Shown here: positions 1-11,321 of the stretch, one piece after another
How the letters are laid out: each line of letters opens with the position of its first letter
How positions within the stretch are numbered: the first letter of the stretch is position 1
Origin: Rhyacichthys aspro
Taxonomy: Eukaryota; Chordata; Actinopteri; Gobiiformes; Rhyacichthyidae
Assembly: GCA_036850595.1 (NCBI GenBank)
Contig: CM072156.1
Location: forward strand, 1,625,180-1,689,179
Length of the DNA stretch: 64,000 bases
Direction of reading: 5' to 3'
The notes under the pieces: model-generated
The model's database searches: none
What the model was told of the DNA's origin: nothing
Seen by the model: only the letters and a program-made list of their open reading frames with translations
Position numbers and translations under genes: made by a program

Positions 1-330
1 TTAAGGAAGAAGCAATAAGGTCTCACAGCGTCAGACTCACAACAAACAAATGCAACACAGTGTTTCAAAGGAAAATGTCACTGAACAAGCATGAAAATTA
101 AAGACGCAATATGTAAGAATGAAAACATCGCTGCATTAACATGAATCCTGGTGAAATGGAAAGCTGTCGATTGGAAATGGTAAATAAAAAATGTAGTTCA
201 TAGTTAAAATATTTAGCTTTTTCTGCCAGAAGTACGTTTATATCCATCTTAAAAAGGGTTTGGAAGGAAAATCATGCTTCTTACGACGTAATACTAGAAA
301 TAAATAGATATCAATGAAAGTACAAAGACA

Positions 331-424
331 TGGGAGACCTGGGTTCAATTCCAGCTCATTGTGTCATTTGTTATTCCCTTCTTTCTCACTGTTTCCCGTC
401 TTTACTGACTATCAATTAAAGGAA
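331..424 (+). mobile_element. SINE fragment (tRNA-type B box and 3' tail), left copy
   Basis: A B-box-like GGTTCAATTCC follows GGGAGACCT, as in the end of a tRNA-derived SINE head. The next stretch, rich in CTTTCTCACTG and ending CAATTAAAGGAAAA, resembles the 3' part of cichlid-type (AFC-like) SINEs as I remember them. The A-box end is missing or too diverged, so this is an old, 5'-truncated copy. Confidence 0.55.
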
Positions 425-1739
425 AAAACACTCTTAAATCATCTTTAAAAAGTCCACAGACAAGATTTAAACATAAGGAATATTAGTAAAATACAGAATT
501 AGAATAAATAAAACTTCTTTGAGCAGATTTAAAAAGAAAAGTTATTGACTGAGACTTGAATACAGTGTCATTTAAGTGATATCTGTCCACTCACAGAAGA
601 GTCCTGGTGGATGTAGCAGGAGTTACGTCAGTTCCTGGAGATAATTGTGGTTTTATTGAGCGGCGTAGACGTGTCCGGAGCCGGGACGGATGCTTTATTG
701 ACCTGAGCGTTTACAAAAGGAAGCAGGAGGATAAATGAGCAGACTCTCTGAGGGGGGTTAATGAGCTCGTATTGAACCCGTGTGCATTTAAACAAACGGT
801 AAAGGTCTAAAGTACAAACGGCTGCAGAGAGTATGAGGTTTCAGCTCTGTTCACTCCGCTTACAGCACCAGCCGCACAGCACACACATCAGCAGCTGCAG
901 GAGGCTGTTCTACAGGACGATAGAAGGATAGAAGGATGTATTTAAAAGCACTTTTCTACCTTCTTTTGGTCAAACATATTTTCCATTCTGTTCAGGACTC
1001 TGTTGATGCAGCGTCACTCATTATATATTTTATTTATTCTAACTTGTAGTCACTATAGGCCTGTATTTATTTAGCATTGCTCTCCTTTAGGGACTACTGT
1101 GTGTTAGGTTTAGACTCAGAAGAACATAAACGACTCAGAGAACGCACCAAAATACAAAAGCAATTCCTCCAAATCCACGAAGAGTTGGCCCCGAACCCAG
1201 TAAAACCCTCCAAAAGAGACTGTTGAACATTTATTTCAGTAGAGTTTAATTGTTGAGGTGAGAGTAACCGTTGCTTTTGTTTCGATCAGACACAGATAAG
1301 TCCATCCCGTTGTACATATGACTGATCCATGAAACTGGACTTGCATGCTTTTGTTGGTGGAGCCAACAGGTCAGGGTTTAATTGCACTGCTGTGAAAATG
1401 TGATGTTGTGTTTTTGTAATCCATGGTTTTTGGACACGGAGCAGACGAGTGACTCTCTGACCCGGGGCCGGTGGCTCTTTTCATTTATTAAATAGACAAA
1501 TGTAGCAGAGATTATTCACTAGAAAGCTGTGTGTAGCATGAGTTCTCATCCGTTCGTCTGTGTGTGTTTCCAAATGAAAAGGGCTACAGTTTTTTATCAG
1601 AAATGTTTCTCATTTATTTTTACTGTGTCAGTATTGTGAGGTTTGGTTTTATTTTTGGACACGTGATGAATTATTAAATGCATTTGAAAGCACCAGCCTT
1701 TTCTCTGGTCATTTTTAACCAAACTGAACATTTGGACAA

Positions 1740-1755
1740 CACTGCCACCTTCTGG
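1740..1755 (-). promoter_or_regulatory. CTCF-like motif upstream of OSBP2, left copy
   Basis: On the minus strand the sequence reads CCAGAAGGTGGCAGTG, close to the vertebrate CTCF core CCASYAGRKGGC. It lies about 1.2 kb before the OSBP2 start codon. The motif is common in fish genomes, so occupancy is unproven. Confidence 0.4.
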
Positions 1756-2328
1756 TGAGTCACTGTTATTAGTGACATCTACAAAAAACAAAGAAAAGTC
1801 CAAGTCAATAACACTAATGAAACCAGTGAATGATGCTAATATAATCAAAAGGAAACAAACTGAGATAAAATGACCAAGATGGCATTAAAAAAGAAGTCAA
1901 ACCAATACAAAAAATTACCAAAATCTTTTAAAATAGAGGTTCCCTGAGAAAAACTTTGGGAAATTATTAAATTGTTTAAATTTGGGCCAAAAAAAAAAAC
2001 AGACAAAGACTGTGTTGACAGAGACAAAATGCTTAGACACATCTGAGTTTAGTTCGACCTGAAACAAATCAATACATCCATTTTATCCATAAAACAATCT
2101 AACCCATGACGTTTATGATTTTATGACTTCATAAAAGTTATAATAAAGTGACAAAATCAATCTTTGGACATGAACTGTGTTTATCTGAGTGTTTATTTCA
2201 CTTAAGCCTTTTCCAGTTTGATATTGAAAAATGTCCAATGTAAGAGTAAATGTTTCTGACGAGTGCGTTAACACCCTGTCTTCTGTCTTTAATTTGATTT
2301 TTAAAAGGATTTTGTACTTTTTAAATTC

Positions 2329-2486
2329 ATAATAGAGTTGAAAAACATGTTCTTAATCTAGATATTGCAAATACTTGTGATTGTGAACGATATTAATAAA
2401 TGCATTTGCAACTGGATGTTTCAATGCATGTTTTTAAATCTTTTTTATTTTCCTAAAAGTCCAACCCTGACCCTCAGAGCCTCAGA
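2329..2486 (+). repeat. Inverted-repeat arm 5' of OSBP2 exon 1, left copy
   Basis: This ~160-base stretch reappears in reverse complement at 5,101-5,280. Shared blocks include GTTCTTAATCTAGATATTGC and TTAATAAATGCATTTGCAAC. The two arms enclose OSBP2 exon 1 and are probably two oppositely inserted copies of one unnamed mobile element. Confidence 0.8.
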
Positions 2487-2519
2487 GGGTTCAAAGGTCA
2501 GCTCTCAGACTCTGGCCGC

Positions 2520-2956
2520 ATGTCTAATGTTTGGGAAGGAACACAACAACATCACGTGGTGCAGCTCCAGTCCTACATCCCAGACTTTAGTGACAGAGCC
2601 TCTTTTTTTCCCCTGAACCGTCTCCATCCAACACCGGGCCCTTTCCACGGACTCGCCGCTGATCCGGAGCCGGTCTCGTGGGTTTATGGCGCTCTTTCGG
2701 GGGGTATTTGCAGCTCTGTGCTCGTCTGCGCTCTCCATCAGCTAAGTGCGTCCCTGGCATCCCTCCTCGTCCTTCGGTGTCCGCTCCAGCGTCATGTGAA
2801 CGGGCTCCATGCTGCGTCCCGTCGCCCCGGACCTGACCCGGACCTTCCTCCTCTTCCTCGGCGGGGCTCGTCGGTAGTGCAGCCCCTTCCCTTCACCCAG
2901 GGTTCAGCGGTGGTGTGTGCTGGTGCTTTTTGCTCCCCTCCTGAAGCCCTCGGAGG
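2520..2956 (+). promoter_or_regulatory. OSBP2: OSBP2 GC-rich promoter/leader, left copy
   Basis: This CpG-richer block lies directly before the OSBP2 start codon and is kept almost unchanged in the other copy. It contains an E-box CACGTG (2,553-2,558) and an Sp1-type GC box GGCGGGGC (2,860-2,867), with no obvious TATA box, as expected of a CpG-island promoter. If transcription starts before 2,520, the leader contains a 146-codon upstream open frame whose TGA overlaps the OSBP2 ATG. The transcription start is not determinable from sequence. Confidence 0.6.
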
Positions 2957-3117
2957 ATGAGTGAACCGGGGAAGGGCTCGTCGGCATCAGCCTCAGCCGC
3001 GGCCCCAGCGCCGGGCTCGGACACATACAAAGGCTGGCTTTTTAAATGGACCAACTATTTAAAAGGTTATCAACGGAGATGGTTCGTCCTCAGCAACGGC
3101 CTGCTTTCATATTACAG
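2957..3117 (+). CDS. OSBP2: OSBP2 coding exon 1 (N-terminal half of PH domain), left copy
   Basis: OSBP2 (ORP4) is a cytosolic lipid-transfer/sterol-binding protein; family PH domains bind PI4P on Golgi-type membranes. The exon encodes a 23-residue Ser/Ala/Pro-rich N-terminus, then the PH-domain start [19 protein letters not shown] and the beta strands up to LLSYY, ending with two bases of a split Arg codon at a GTAAAT donor. The start is chosen because an in-frame TGA lies only 12 bases upstream (2,942-2,944) and position -3 is A. The N-terminal tail before the PH domain is much shorter than in the human long isoform. It joins in phase to 11,322. Paralogue OSBP is the main alternative; the exon 2 residues favour OSBP2. 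Confidence 0.9.
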
Positions 3118-5100
3118 GTAAATTATGCTTCGACATTTAAAACTAAGTAAATAAAACCCTGAAAGAGCCCAGCGCTAGCCTCACATCCATCCGCTCATTA
3201 CAGCTGGCAGGCTAACAGCAGGCTAAGCTAGCTGTCAAAATACCCACTTTGACATTATTCTTTCACCAGACAGCAAGTCCTCTTTTATTTTTATTACTTA
3301 TTTAGGCGTAAGAAGGGGTGACAAAACTATCTTTGAAATGGCAAAGCATGAAACCACCGACAAAATGTTTAAAATGAATTAAAGTGGTTGACTATTTATA
3401 CCAACGTTAGCCTAATGCTAGCCCGTTAGCTAGCCTCTGATCGCAGCCAATACAGCGGTGCACTTTTATTAATTTAACACATTAATCTAATAAATTTATG
3501 CAACATATCGGGTTTACTTTAAAGCCAATGCTGTATCTGTATTTAACACTTATGGACATTTAATTTCCTCCTTTCTGTCATTGCCTTTTGTCCATTTTCA
3601 TGAACAGCGCAGTGACTTTACTGTAGTTTTTGGCTCATTTCTGACTCGACTTGAGCTCAGTCATTTTAGTTGAAGTCCGGACTGAAAGCTGATACCGAGC
3701 TGGAGGCTGAGAACTGTTGCTGGAGCCGGTGAGAGCCCAACACCTGTGGCTCAGGTGCGTCTGGAGGGAGTCGTGTTTCCTCAGGTGTGCGCTCGAGCGA
3801 CGCGTAATGAGGGTCAGCTGCTGCGCGCGGGGATAATGAGCCTGGCCTGGGTCTTTTCAATCATCACATTCATCTGGGAAACAGTCTGGGTTGTTTATCA
3901 GTCGCTTTGGCTCATTTTGTTGAAACAGTTCCACATTTCTTTAAACTGAAAGTCACTGTTATTCAGATGTTTGTGTTAAAAAAGCGAGTTTTTGGCGAGT
4001 TTTGTCAGAGTCAAGAAATATAAAGCTGTTTAGTGACTGTTTGAGCCACAGTAGACTATATTTATAATGATCACTACTAAGTCGAGTCAATAATTTAATC
4101 CAAAAATCAGTTTAAGTTCCATTTTTTATCTGGGATCTTAGCTAAATGTCTCCATTCAAAGGCGTCTGATGGTTCTAGAAGAGACCTTTTGCTATTAAGA
4201 CCAAACTCTAAACAGTCCAAGTCCAGACTCATAGAGGTTAGTGTTTTGTGAAGGAGACAGAAAGTAAAGGGATTGAGGTTTTCATTCAACCCTGAAAACA
4301 AACAAAAATACCATTTGTGTCTTGGTTGTTCTTCTGAGACAAAGACGAGACCAGAACCTTTACAAAACTGTGTTAAGACCAAGATCTGTCTGGAATATTA
4401 CATCAGTAGAAAATTGGAGCCACTGTTTTGCACAGATGCCACTGAAAAATCTAATTTGTTTGTTGTGAGACACACTCTTCAGAGATTCAGAGTCGAACAG
4501 ACAAACTGTAAAAGCCTGGTTCATAAACAAAATGACTGAAGGTGCATTTGAAAAAGGAACTATAGAAGTCTGTATGATCTTTAGTTTGAGACGGTAGTTT
4601 GGCTTTTTGTTCTGAGGATCCTGGATAAAATAGTGAAGATAATTGTGAAGACATTACGACAGAATGAGGCACTGCTTTGAGCTTTTGTTTTTCCAGGATT
4701 ATTCTCAGTTAACGGACACGACACTCTCTGGATCTGGGTTTGATCTGACTCACTTTTACAAAAGCTGTAAAAGAAAAGTCGGTCGAGGATATTCTGAGGA
4801 ACTAAAGTCACAGTTCTGTTTATGGAACAGTGGAGAATTAAACCTTTGGAGGAATATTCTGCTTTTGGTTTATAGCTGTGTTCATTATGTTTGTTTATTC
4901 TGAACTGAAAGTAAAACAAATACAAAGAAAAGCAAAGTACTTACAAAACATTCACTCACTGATGGAAAGCAGTGTGGACTTGTCACGTAAGAAATAAATG
5001 AAGGTTTTTGGTTCTGAAAATCTCTTCTTTTTCTGCAGCATATGGCTTTGTCAGCTCAATGTCTCTCATAAATCATTTCTGTTCTCTCAGTGTGGAGCTG

Positions 5101-5280
5101 GGAGGCTCTGAGACGGACTGAGAGTCAGGGTTGGACTTTTAGGACCAATAAAAACATGCATTATTACATCCAGTTGCAAATGCATTTATTAATATCTTTA
5201 AAAACAGAGCAAAAGCATGTCCTGAATCACAAGTATCTGCAATATCTAGATTAAGAACAATGTTATTCAATTCTATAATC
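5101..5280 (-). repeat. Inverted-repeat arm 3' of OSBP2 exon 1, left copy
   Basis: This is the reverse complement of 2,329-2,486 at perhaps 80% identity, with small indels. The spacing between arms is about 2.6 kb, with exon 1 in the loop. Confidence 0.8.
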
Positions 5281-5329
5281 AATCTGTGTCCTGTTTCCGG
5301 TCATAATTTAGTCTAAACCTTATTAGTTT

Positions 5330-5790
5330 TAGTCGAGTAAACATCATAAGAATTTAGTCGACTACATCTACAATAGATTCAGTGACTAAAATATAAAGAA
5401 TAATGCATTTTCAAAGTAATAATTTCTCCCTGAATGAAATGAATCTACTCTAACCTGTTACAGCTGGTGTTGATCTGAATGTGCAACACACAGATTTCAC
5501 TGGAGTCATTCCAAACACAAATATATCTTTATTTAAAATGGTTTCAATAAAAGAACATCTCAGTAATAATAAAATGAGGAGGAGACGTCTGCTTTTCATG
5601 AATAATAAACTTTTTTAACAAACTGAATCCTCTAAAGTAGTATGAGTATTAACCTTTAACATTTCCATACGTCCTCTTCTTTTCCAAGTGTTAACATAGT
5701 TTGTATTTAAAGTGGTTCTCTTTTGGTCTCCTGTCGTCTTCCCGAGGCTCTAACAAATGCTTCAGCGACGCTCAAAAACCTGAGTCTGAT
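5330..5790. repeat. Dispersed repeat module, left of the minisatellite cluster, left copy
   Basis: This module reappears at 9,640-9,885 in the same orientation. Shared blocks include TTAACATAGTTT and GTCGTCTTCCCGAGGCTCTA. It contains TTTAGTCGAC-type sequence reminiscent of fish hAT elements. The two modules bracket all three minisatellites of intron 1. Confidence 0.7.
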
Positions 5791-6375
5791 TGGATCTCTT
5801 CTCAACTCTTCTCCTTTTCATTGAATTTTGTTCATTTTCATTTCCTACATTTAGTCAGAGTTTTCATTCTCATTAATTACCTTTTTATTTCATTATCGTT
5901 TCATTTTCAGACACATAAATACGTCTGAAGACCGGTTTCCGTATTACTTTCCCGGTGCTGGTGCTGGTCCTGACTCTGTGGGTCTGAACGCTGACTCGTG
6001 GAAGTGTGTTTTCTGGAGAAAGCTGTTCCTCTGCAGCAGCTCCACACTCAGCACTTTGTTAAATCCTAATGAACGGTGGAAGTCATTGATTACTTTGCCC
6101 TGACGCTGCAGCACTGCCGTCTTCGGCCTCATCAGCCTCAGGACCGGACTTTGTGTCTTAAACGGCTCACTGTGCACTCCTCTTTCACCACATCATCTTT
6201 TCCTCTCGCTCTTTTGTTCATTTCTTAATTGACTCTTGCTCCTTGTTTTAATTCGCTCAGCTCTACTCACTCTCCTCATAAAGCGGATCCTTCGGGGCAG
6301 ATTACAGGGTCTTAGAGCTGGAGCCGGTGCTGATGGGGCTTTCATATCAGTGAGTCGCACCTTGTCGCCTCGTCT

Positions 6376-6637
6376 CAGTCCCTGAACAGTCCCTGAACAG
6401 TCCCTGAACAGTCCCTGAACAGTCCCTGAACAGTCTCTGAACAGTCCCTGAACAGTCTCTGAACAGTCCCTGAACAGTCCCTGAACAGTCCCTGAACAGT
6501 CCCTGAACAGTCTCTGAACAGTCTCTGAACAGTCCCTGAACAGTCTCTGAACAGTCTCTGAACAGTCCCTGAACAGTCTCTGAACAGTCCCTGAACAGTC
6601 CCTGAACAGTCTCTGAACAGTCCCTGAACAGTCCCTG
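6376..6637. repeat. 11-bp minisatellite, left copy (~24 units)
   Basis: Tandem units of TCCCTGAACAG, with a TCTCTGAACAG variant, run for about 262 bases. The matching array in the right copy has about 82 units, so this locus is highly length-variable. Since 11 is not a multiple of three, translation cycles through the frames every 33 bases; the resulting open frame is not a gene. Confidence 0.97.
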
Positions 6638-7124
6638 CTCCTTCTGCCTGAGGACACAGCTTTAGTTCAACGCTCTCTGCTCTGAGGCATGAACACAGAG
6701 GCTTCTGTTGTATCTAAAGTTCTCAACAGGAAAGAAAGTTTTCTAATGTCGAGTAAAAGGAAGAAAGAAGGAAGGAAACATTCAAGGCCCTGTGTGTGTC
6801 TGTGTCTGTGAGCAGCTGTAAACGTTAGAAACCCCACAAGAACAAACATTTAAAAGGTTAGATGTTCATTTATCAGTATTTTCTCATCTGCGGAGGGTAA
6901 AATTAGACTTGGTCGGAGCGTCAGGGTCTTTACGCTGCATGAATCACTGCTTTATGATAATCCTCCTGTAACACACCCTCTGTCTCTGTGGAAGTGTCCT
7001 CATGTCTGTGGCTGTTTGTGTCGTTCCACGCTGCAGATCGGTGGATTTGTGTTTTATGAGGATATGTACGCAGGGATGTGACAGGTAAAGCTCGCTCGGC
7101 TCCACCGTCCCCCGCTGTCCCCCC

Positions 7125-7878
7125 TTCAGACCCTCCTCAGACACCCGCTGTACCTCCTCAGACCCTCTCAGACCCCCGCTGTACCTCCTCAAACCTCCTC
7201 AGACCCTCTCAGACCTCCTCAGACCTCCTCAAACCTCCTCAGACCCTCTCAGACCTCCTCAGACCCTCCTCAGACTCTCTCAGACCTCCTCCGACCCTCT
7301 CAGACCTCCTCAGACCCTCCTCAGACCCTCCTCAGACTCTCTCAGACCTCCTCCGACCCTCTCAGACCTCCCCAGACCCCTCAGACTCCCTCAGACCTCC
7401 TCAGACCTCCTCAGACTCCCGCCGTACCTCCTCAGACCCTCCTCAGACCTCCTCAGACCTCCTCAGACCCTCTCAGACCCTCTCAGACCTCCTCAGACCT
7501 CCTCAGACCCTCCTCAGACCCTCCTCAGACTCTCTCAGACCTCCTCCGACCCTCTCAGACCTCCTCAGACCTCCTTAGACCTCCTCAGAGCCTCCTCAGA
7601 CCCTCTCAGACCTCCTCAGACCCTCCTCAGACTCTCTCAGACCTCCTCTGACCCTCTCAGACCTCCTCAGACCTCCTTAGACCTCCTCAGACCTCCTCAG
7701 ACCCTCCTCAGACTCCCTCAGAGCCTCCTCAGACCCTCCTCAGACCTCCTCAAACCCCCTCAGACCCTCTCAGACCCTCTCAGACCCTCTCAGACCTCCT
7801 CAAACCCCCTCAGACCCTCTCAGACCTCCTCAGACCCTCTCAGACCTCCTCAGACCTCCTCAGACCTCCTCAGACCCC
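7125..7878. repeat. CCTCCTCAGA/CCCTCTCAGA minisatellite, left copy
   Basis: Imperfect units of about 10-12 bases built from CAGACCTCCT and CAGACCCTCT run for about 750 bases. The plus strand is almost purely pyrimidine apart from the CAGA steps. The right-copy array is more than twice as long. A long open frame through it is a composition artefact. Confidence 0.95.
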
Positions 7879-8422
7879 TGCTGTGATGGCCTGACCCCTC
7901 CTCACCCTCTGCTCTGTCCCTGCCTCGGCTCGTTCCCTCGCTGCATGGCCTCGCCGCTCAGACTGGCTTCTCTAAAAAAACTACAGAAGAACACTTTGAG
8001 CATGTGCAGAGAGCTTGTTTTGTTTCAGTGAGATTCAGCTGCAGGAAGAATCAGGAAGTAAAAAGTGTAGTTCTTACCAAACAGATTTTCAACACACACA
8101 TCAACAGCTGTGACTCCAGAACTGATATTAAAAGCTCCATCTCTCCATCGTTTGTTGACTTTAGACTCAAGTGGACCTCCAACATTCATATCTTTGATTA
8201 TAACATAGACAGATAAATACTTTTATTTATCCCAAAAAGGAAATTCTATTGCACAGTAGCTCAACATCAATCACGGATAAAAATACATTTCTGAAAATAC
8301 ACTCAATACTTAAAAATACTTAAAAAATAAAGAAAGAAAACAAACACTTAACACCAACATTTACATCGTAGAGACTGAAAGGTGCAACAGAGAACAACAA
8401 TCAAGCTTTATGACACATGGAA

Positions 8423-9518
8423 GGTCTAACAGGTCTAGGATCAGGTCTAACAGGTCTAGGGTCAGGTCTTACAGGTCTAGGGTCAGGTCTTACAGGTCTA
8501 GGGTCAGGTCTTACAGGTCTAGGGTCAGGTCTGAAGGGTCTAGGGTCAGGTCTAACAGGTCTAGGGTCAGGTCTAACAGGTCTAGGGTCAGGTCTGACAG
8601 GTCTAGGGTCAGGTCTGACGGGTCTAGGGTCAGAACTAACAGGTCTAGGGTCAGAACTAACAGGTCTAGGGTCAGGTCTGACAGGTCTAGGGTCAGGTCT
8701 TACAGGTCTAGGGTCAGGTCTGACAGGTCTAGGGTCAGGTCTAACAGGTCTAGGGTCAGGTCTAACAGGTCTAGGGTCAGGTCTGACAGGTCTAGGGTCA
8801 GGTCTAACAGGTCTAGGGTCAGGTCTGACAGGTCTAGGGTCAGGTCTGACGGGTCTAGGGTCAGGTCTGAAGGGTCTAGGGTCAGGTCTGAAGGGTCTAG
8901 GGTCAGGTCTGACAGGTCTAGGGTCAGGTCTGACAGGTCTAGGGTCAGGTCTGACGGGTCTAGGGTCAGGTCTGACGGGTCTAGGGTCAGGTCTGATGGG
9001 TCTAGGGTCAGGTCTGACAGGTCTAGGGTCAGAACTAACAGGTCTAGGGTCAGGTCTGACAGGTCTAGGGTCAGGTCTTACAGGTCTAGGGTCAGGTCTG
9101 ACAGGTCTAGGGTCAGGTCTAACAGGTCTAGGGTCAGGTCTTACAGGTCTAGGGTCAGGTCTGACAGGTCTAGGGTCAGGTCTGACAGGTCTAGGGTCAG
9201 GTCTGAAGGGTCTAGGGTCAGGTCTGACAGGTCTAGGGTCAGGTCTGACAGGTCTAGGGTCAGGTCTAACAGGTCTAGGGTCAGGTCTAACAGGTCTAGG
9301 GTCAGGTCTGACAGGTCTAGGGTCAGGTCTGACAGGTCTAGGGTCAGGTCTAACAGGTCTAGGGTCAGGTCTAACAGGTCTAGGGTCAGGTCTAACAGGT
9401 CTAGGGTCAGGTCTAACAGGTCTAGGGTCAGGTCTAACAGGTCTAGGGTCAGGTCTGACAGGTCTAGGGTCAGGTCTAACAGGTCTAGGGTCAGGTCTGA
9501 CAGGTCTAGGGTCAGGTC
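8423..9518. repeat. 21-bp minisatellite, left copy (~52 units)
   Basis: Units share GGTCTAGGGTCAGGTCT followed by a variable 4-base part (AACA, GACA, TACA, GACG, GAAG). The array spans 1,096 bases, 52 periods of 21. Because 21 is divisible by three and the unit lacks stops in several frames, both strands carry frames of more than 370 codons (repeats of RPDPRPV on the minus strand and TGLGSGL on the plus strand). These are not genes. Each unit contains AGGTCTAGGGTCA, which resembles a DR1 nuclear-receptor site. Confidence 0.97.
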
Positions 9519-9639
9519 GCCATATTTTGATATCTTGATATGTTGATAGCAAATTTTATTTTAAAAAATAAATAAAAAGAAAACAAAAACTCTGACGAAC
9601 TCTCAACAAATAAAAATGAAACGAAATTGAACAGACGAC

Positions 9640-9885
9640 AAATATAAGAATTTATTCACCTATATCTACAACAGATTCAGTCTAAAATATAAAGAGTAAT
9701 GTATTTCTTCAGTAATAATGTCTCTAATGAAAGTAAACTAGTCCTAACCTGTTCCGGCTGGTATTCAGGTTCCAAGCGTTAACATAGTTTCTATTTAAAG
9801 TGGTTCTCTTTTGGTCTCCTGTCGTCTTCCCGAGGCTCTAACAAATGTTTGTGTCTGACATCACTTCAGCGACGCTCAAAAACTT
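9640..9885. repeat. Dispersed repeat module, right of the minisatellite cluster, left copy
   Basis: This is a second, internally deleted copy of the 5,330-5,790 module in the same orientation; about 200 bases of the longer module are missing. Confidence 0.7.
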
Positions 9886-10437
9886 AAACAAAACCTGATC
9901 AGAAAACCCCACAAGACACTGTCCTCTACATTTAGTTTCACCAGAATCCAATGAACATATAAAACCTCTATCAGAAGGGAACTCTTGTTTCTTTTTGAAT
10001 CCATTGTTGTTGAGAAGATCAGGACTGTTTTATCACTTGTTGTTTGTGAGATATAGACGATATTAAATATAGACATTATTGCGATAGTTCTTGTTTAAAA
10101 GTCCGTTCTTATTCTGTCCAGAGTATCGTGTTGCAGCCTGTAGCTCTTTCCTACTGTTTCTTTCTCCAGACTCATATTAATGTGTTCTCTTTGTTGTTCA
10201 TTGTTGCCGTCGGACAAAGGCCCGTTTATGTGCATCACTCTGAGGCCGACAGAATGTGCTGCAGTTGTCCTTCGTGAAGCCAAACGCTGCCCACTCCTCA
10301 CAGCAGGACAGGTCTGAATGTGGAACGTCAAATATTAACCCTTCATTTTGTTTCCACCGGAGTCTCTCAGACACAAAAATACTCTTTTTAAATAAACACC
10401 ATTATCATCTTTAGCCCTCTTCATATATAACACATTT
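9886..10437 (+). other. OSBP2 intron 1, between module and piggyBac-like element, left copy
   Basis: This is intronic sequence with two short minus-strand open frames (66 and 78 codons) that have no recognisable domain and no splice context. No other feature seen. Confidence 0.5.
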
Positions 10438-11164
10438 TTAACCTCTTAAATGCCAGTTAACTGTTAAATTCTTGTTTTGTTTATTTCAGAGGGTCACTGA
10501 AAGTTGATTTTTTTTTCCATCCAGTATGTGGCAATTTGATTTTTTTCCCGGGGTATTAACTGAGTCTGGGAGTGTCAAAAATTGGCAGCAAGTCTTTGAA
10601 ATAATCTGCTCCATCTTAGTCATATAGAAATATTGTGTCAGTATATTTTTCACATTTTTTTAAAATAAATGCCATTATTAACTTCAGTCCTCACCATACA
10701 TAATAAATATTTATGATTTATTTATTTATTTATTCCTTAAATACAAGTTTTAGCGATTAAAGTCTCTCTCTCACTTGTTTTTTTTTTTTTTTTAAACACA
10801 AAATGTCTGAGAGTGTCAAAAAACATTGATTCTGATCAATTTTTATTTATTTTTTTCCAAAGTTGCTTGTAAATAAATTGCTCCAGCGTTCCTATTACAC
10901 AAAAATGTCTTTTAAAGGTTGCCATGGAAACATTTAGGGATTTCAGCTCCATGGAATGAAAACAAAATTGCACATGGTAGTGTATTGAAAAAGTCAATGG
11001 GACAAATAAATAAATAAATAAATAAACGCTGAAGGGACACACCAAGGTTCACCCCAAAATACAGAACCTGGACAAATTTGATGCCATTTGCACCAACACA
11101 GCCAAAGTTATGTAAAAATAAAATCCAAAAATCACAAAAAACTGTCCAGGACCAGGAGGATTAA
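10438..11164. mobile_element. TTAA-flanked piggyBac-like non-autonomous element, left copy
   Basis: The element is bounded by TTAA at 10,438-10,441 and at 11,161-11,164, the target duplication of piggyBac-type transposons. Its ends read CCTCTTAAATG and, from the other side, TCCTCCTGGTCC. A related element at 29,500-30,090 has the same TTAA borders and internal blocks (for example TTGCCATGGAAAC here and its reverse complement there). No transposase frame is present, so it is non-autonomous. It lies shortly before OSBP2 exon 2. Confidence 0.75.
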
Positions 11165-11321
11165 GGCTGTCGCTGCTCGGCTTTTCAGAACGACCCTCTT
11201 GTACCTCCTGCTTGCGCTGCTTTGTGAATAAAAAGTGTGTTTAGTTTTACTCGTAGGGTCTGAGTCAGGACTACGGTCTCACTCGGCTGTCGTTGTATTT
11301 GTGCTCGGTGTTTGTCGGCAG

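Larger units (their letters stand above)
1..2519. other. Region upstream of OSBP2, left copy
   Basis: No exon is recognisable here. It holds a SINE-like tail (331-424), a moderately GC-rich block at about 600-900 that also persists in the other copy and could be a regulatory element, a CTCF-like motif (1,740-1,755) and the left arm of an inverted repeat (2,329-2,486). The short open frames in the region are unsupported. Confidence 0.6.
3118..6375 (+). other. OSBP2 intron 1, first part, left copy
   Basis: This is intronic sequence after the exon 1 donor. Near 3,400-3,440 there is a cluster of GCTAGC/GTTAGC repeats. The right arm of the inverted repeat is at 5,101-5,280 and a repeated module at 5,330-5,790. 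Short open frames around 3,666-4,925 occur in both copies only because the whole block is repeated; none has a recognisable domain. Confidence 0.6.

Noticed and set aside
4273..4925. Short open frames conserved between the two copies in OSBP2 intron 1
   Set aside because: Conservation only reflects the recent duplication or haplotype identity of the whole block; there are no domains.
6193..6657. 154-codon minus-strand frame with LFRDCSGTVQ repeats
   Set aside because: It is the 11-bp minisatellite read in a 33-base cycle. No equivalent long frame survives in the right copy despite a longer array.
6376..9518. CRISPR-like arrays
   Set aside because: The repeats are contiguous with no unique spacers, and the sequence is eukaryotic.
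8423..9518. Interstitial telomere repeat, because of TAGGG in each unit
   Set aside because: There is no tandem TTAGGG; the period is 21 and the rest of the unit is unrelated.
8401..9552. Open frames of 373-383 codons on both strands (RPDPRPV and TGLGSGL repeats)
   Set aside because: They are translations of a 21-bp tandem repeat whose length is divisible by three. Several frames on both strands are open at once, and nothing outside the array is protein-like.
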